Source: Bordetella parapertussis
GTDB lineage: Bacteria > Pseudomonadota > Gammaproteobacteria > Burkholderiales > Burkholderiaceae
NCBI GenBank assembly: GCA_945901665.1
Contig: CAMDLJ010000084.1
Location: 1-9,143, forward strand
Length of the DNA: 9,143 bases
Reading direction: 5' to 3'
A model generated the notes under the pieces. The model did no database searches. It had not been told where the DNA came from and saw only the letters and a list, made by a program, of their open reading frames with translations. Positions 6,772 through 9,143 of the stretch are shown in pieces. Position 1 is the stretch's first letter; every line of letters starts with the position of its first letter. Position numbers and translations under genes: made by a program.

Positions 6772-8886
6772 ATGAGCGCTGACTACACCGTCCAAGGCGA
6801 CTTGGCTGTGATCACCATGAACAACCCACCCGTCAATGGGCTGGGCTTGGAAACCCGGCAGGCCATCGTGGCCGGTCTGGAAAAAGCATTGGCCGACGAC
6901 CAGGTCAAGGCCATCATCTTGACCGGGGCTGGCAAAGCCTTTTCGGGCGGGGCCGACATCAAAGAGTTCGGTTCACCCAAAGCGGTGCAAGAGCCCAATT
7001 TGCTGAGTGTGATCTCGGCGATTGAAAACGCCACCAAACCGGTGATTGCTGCCGTGCATACCGTGGCCATGGGTGGCGGCTTGGAATTGGCCCTGGGTTG
7101 CCATTACCGCATTGCAGCCCCAGGTTGCGAAGTGGCTTTGCCCGAGGTAAAGCTCGGCCTCATTCCCGGCGCGGGCGGCACCCAGCGTTTGCCACGCGCC
7201 TTGGGCGTGGAGGCAGCGTTGAACATGATTGTCAGCGGCGAGGCCATCAAAAGCGAGATGTTGGCCATGTTGCCCGGGCAAAAGTTGTTTGACCAGATGG
7301 CCAGTTCGGCCCAAAGCTTGGCCCAAGAAGCGGCTGACTATGCCCACGAGGTGCTGCAAAACCATGTGCCCGGCATGGCACTGCCCAGGGTGCGCGATCT
7401 GCCGTGTAAACACCCCAATGCACAGGCTTTTTTCAAATTCAGCCAAAACATGGTCAACGGCATGACCAAGGGCAATTACCCAGCCCCCCTCAAATGCATC
7501 GAAGCGGTGCAAAACGCCACCACCATGAAGTTTGATGAAGGCATGCGCACCGAGCGCGAAATCTTCACCAACCTGATGTGGACGCCCGAGTGCCGCGCTT
7601 TGCGCCATTTGTTTGTGGCCCAACGTGCCGCCTCCAAAATCGCCGATGTGCCCTCAGACACCCCCGTGCGGGAAATCAAAAGCGTGGCCGTCATTGGGGC
7701 CGGCACCATGGGTGGCGGCATCAGCATGAACTTCCTGAATGCTGGCATTCCGGTCAAGATTTTGGAGATGAAGCAAGATGCCCTGGACCGTGGGCTGGCC
7801 ATCATCGAGAAAAACTACCAAGCACAGGTCAAAAAAGGCAAGCTCAAAGAGGACAAACTCCGACAGCGCATGGGCATGCTCAGCACCACCTTGAATTACG
7901 CGGATTTGAAAGACGCCGATTTGGTGATTGAAGCCGTGTTCGAGGAACTGGGCGTGAAAGAAACCGTGTTCAAAAAGCTCGATGAGGTGATGAAACCCGG
8001 CGCGATTTTGGCCTCCAACACCTCCACCTTGGATGTCAACGCCATCGCCAGCTTTACCCAACGCCCGCAAGACGTGGTGGGCTTGCACTTTTTCAGCCCC
8101 GCCAATGTGATGAAGCTGCTCGAAGTGGTGCGCGGCGCGAAAACCGGCAAAGACGTGATGGCCACGGTCATGGGCGTGGCCAAAAAGATCAAGAAAACCG
8201 CGGTGGTGTCAGGCGTTTGCGATGGCTTTATTGGCAACCGCATGATCGAGCAGTACAGCCGCCAAGCCGGTTTCCTCATTGAAGAGGGCTGCACACCGCA
8301 GCAAGTCGACAAGGCGGTGGAGAAGTTTGGCTTTGCCATGGGCCCCTTTCGCATGGGCGACTTGGCGGGCAACGACATTGGCTGGGCCATTCGCAAGCGC
8401 CGCTATGTGGAAAAGCCCGACATGAAATACAGCAAAACCGCCGATGTGCTGTGTGAGATGGGCCGTTATGGCCAAAAAGTGGGCAAAGGCTGGTACGACT
8501 ACTTGCCAGGCAAACGCGACGCCATCCCCAACAAAGAAGTGGAGGACATGATCGCCAAACACCGAGCCAGCTTGGGCGTCCCCGCTCGCAAAATCAGTGA
8601 TGACGAAATCGTGCAGCGCTTGGTGTTCTCCTTGGTGAACGAAGCCGCCTACATTTTGGAAGAGGGCATCGCCGCCCGTGCCAGCGACATCGACATGGTC
8701 TACATCACCGGCTATGGTTTCCCCATCTACCGGGGCGGCCCCATGAATTACGCCGACCAATTTGGGCTGTTCAACGTGGTGCAAGCCATGCACCGCTTTG
8801 CGCAAAACCCCCACGACGACGCCAAATTCTGGCAACCCGCCCCCTTGCTGGCCCGTTTGGTCGCAGACGGCAAAACTTTCAATTAA
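6772..8886 (+). CDS. Bifunctional enoyl-CoA hydratase / 3-hydroxyacyl-CoA dehydrogenase (FadB/FadJ or peroxisomal multifunctional enzyme type)
   Basis: This 704-residue fusion enzyme hydrates trans-2-enoyl-CoA and then oxidises the 3-hydroxyacyl-CoA with NAD+, the middle two reactions of beta-oxidation. The crotonase domain covers about residues 1-190, with oxyanion-hole segments SGGADIKEF (58-66) and MGGGLELALG (100-109). The catalytic glutamates are E105 and E125, 20 residues apart as in FadB. The dehydrogenase domain starts near 304 with the Rossmann motif VAVIGAGTMGGG (305-316). The SNTST segment and the catalytic pair H439/E451, 12 residues apart as in FadB, follow. Two C-terminal 3-hydroxyacyl-CoA dehydrogenase domains follow, at about 480-580 and 608-700. 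The length fits the FadJ and peroxisomal bifunctional enzyme families. The start is set by AAGGAA (6760-6765), 6 nt before the ATG. The gene is probably co-transcribed with the thiolase that starts 9 bp after the stop and repressed through the upstream inverted repeat. Chain-length preference cannot be read from sequence. Confidence 0.95.
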   Translation: MSADYTVQGDLAVITMNNPPVNGLGLETRQAIVAGLEKALADDQVKAIILTGAGKAFSGGADIKEFGSPKAVQEPNLLSVISAIENATKPVIAAVHTVAMGGGLELALGCHYRIAAPGCEVALPEVKLGLIPGAGGTQRLPRALGVEAALNMIVSGEAIKSEMLAMLPGQKLFDQMASSAQSLAQEAADYAHEVLQNHVPGMALPRVRDLPCKHPNAQAFFKFSQNMVNGMTKGNYPAPLKCIEAVQNATTMKFDEGMRTEREIFTNLMWTPECRALRHLFVAQRAASKIADVPSDTPVREIKSVAVIGAGTMGGGISMNFLNAGIPVKILEMKQDALDRGLAIIEKNYQAQVKKGKLKEDKLRQRMGMLSTTLNYADLKDADLVIEAVFEELGVKETVFKKLDEVMKPGAILASNTSTLDVNAIASFTQRPQDVVGLHFFSPANVMKLLEVVRGAKTGKDVMATVMGVAKKIKKTAVVSGVCDGFIGNRMIEQYSRQAGFLIEEGCTPQQVDKAVEKFGFAMGPFRMGDLAGNDIGWAIRKRRYVEKPDMKYSKTADVLCEMGRYGQKVGKGWYDYLPGKRDAIPNKEVEDMIAKHRASLGVPARKISDDEIVQRLVFSLVNEAAYILEEGIAARASDIDMVYITGYGFPIYRGGPMNYADQFGLFNVVQAMHRFAQNPHDDAKFWQPAPLLARLVADGKTFN

Positions 8887-8895
8887 GGACCCACC

Positions 8896-9143
8896 ATGAC
8901 CAACGCTGTCATTGTTTCAACTGCTCGCACACCCTTGGCCAAAAGCTGGCGCGGTGCTTTCAACATGACCCACGGCGCCACTTTGGGCGGCCATGCGGTC
9001 AAACACGCCATCGCTCGCGCTGGCATTGAGTCGGGCGAAGTCGAAGACGTCATCATGGGTTGCGCCAACCCCGAGGGCGCAACCGGCGCCAACATCGCCC
9101 GCCAAATCGCCTTGATGGCCGACTGCCCCATCACCGTGAGCGG
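8896..9143 (+). CDS. Thiolase (acetyl-CoA C-acyltransferase), N-terminal fragment cut by window edge
   Basis: There are 82 complete codons before the right edge. The opening MTNAVIVSTARTPLAKSWRG, then GGHAVKHAIARAGI (about 31-44), then VEDVIMGCANPEGATG (about 49-64), is the standard N-terminal thiolase pattern. The enzyme would cleave 3-ketoacyl-CoA with CoA to give acetyl-CoA and a shortened acyl-CoA, the last beta-oxidation step, or condense in reverse. The nucleophilic cysteine of thiolases lies near residue 90, just past the window, so catalysis cannot be confirmed here. AAGGA (8885-8889) overlaps the stop codon of the preceding gene and sits 6 nt before the ATG, indicating one operon with the hydratase/dehydrogenase. 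Confidence 0.92.
   Translation, partial: MTNAVIVSTARTPLAKSWRGAFNMTHGATLGGHAVKHAIARAGIESGEVEDVIMGCANPEGATGANIARQIALMADCPITVS

Overview
The window reads as chromosomal DNA from a moderately GC-rich betaproteobacterium. Heavy TTG leucine use, the SelO, DmdB-type ligase and LivHM sequence types, and the gene order suggest Burkholderiales, probably a Comamonadaceae relative such as Limnohabitans or Rhodoferax. That is recognition of style and is not proven. There are no RNA genes, IS elements, CRISPR arrays or long repeats. Coding density is very high and no gene-free gap exceeds about 140 bp.

Layout. Positions 1-1101 (minus strand) hold the N-terminal three quarters of selO, a pseudokinase-fold protein AMPylator, cut by the window edge. 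Everything else is on the plus strand: an ANL-superfamily acyl-CoA ligase of the DmdB/fatty-acyl type (1144-2769); four translationally packed genes of a LivHMGF-type ABC importer (2908-6669) with no substrate-binding protein in view; a 102-bp regulatory gap; a bifunctional enoyl-CoA hydratase/3-hydroxyacyl-CoA dehydrogenase (6772-8886); and the first 82 codons of a thiolase (8896 to the right edge).

How it fits together. The plus-strand genes form a plausible uptake, activation and degradation route. The HAAT-family importer would bring in a carboxylate or amino-acid-like substrate, the ligase would make its CoA thioester, and the hydratase/dehydrogenase plus thiolase would carry out the last three steps of beta-oxidation. 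No acyl-CoA dehydrogenase is present in the window. The hydratase/dehydrogenase and thiolase genes appear to have their own promoter: an extended -10 element overlapped by a 26-bp near-perfect inverted repeat with an AGAACGGTCGTTCT core. This looks like the operator of a TetR-type, acyl-CoA-responsive repressor.

The most notable observation is in the ABC ATPases. LivF has arginine in place of the Walker A lysine, and LivG has alanine for the second glycine of its signature motif. In a LivF-LivG heterodimer both changes fall in the same composite ATP site, while the other site keeps consensus residues. This predicts an asymmetric importer with one degenerate ATP site. I see no wholly unknown system here; the rest is recognisable metabolism.
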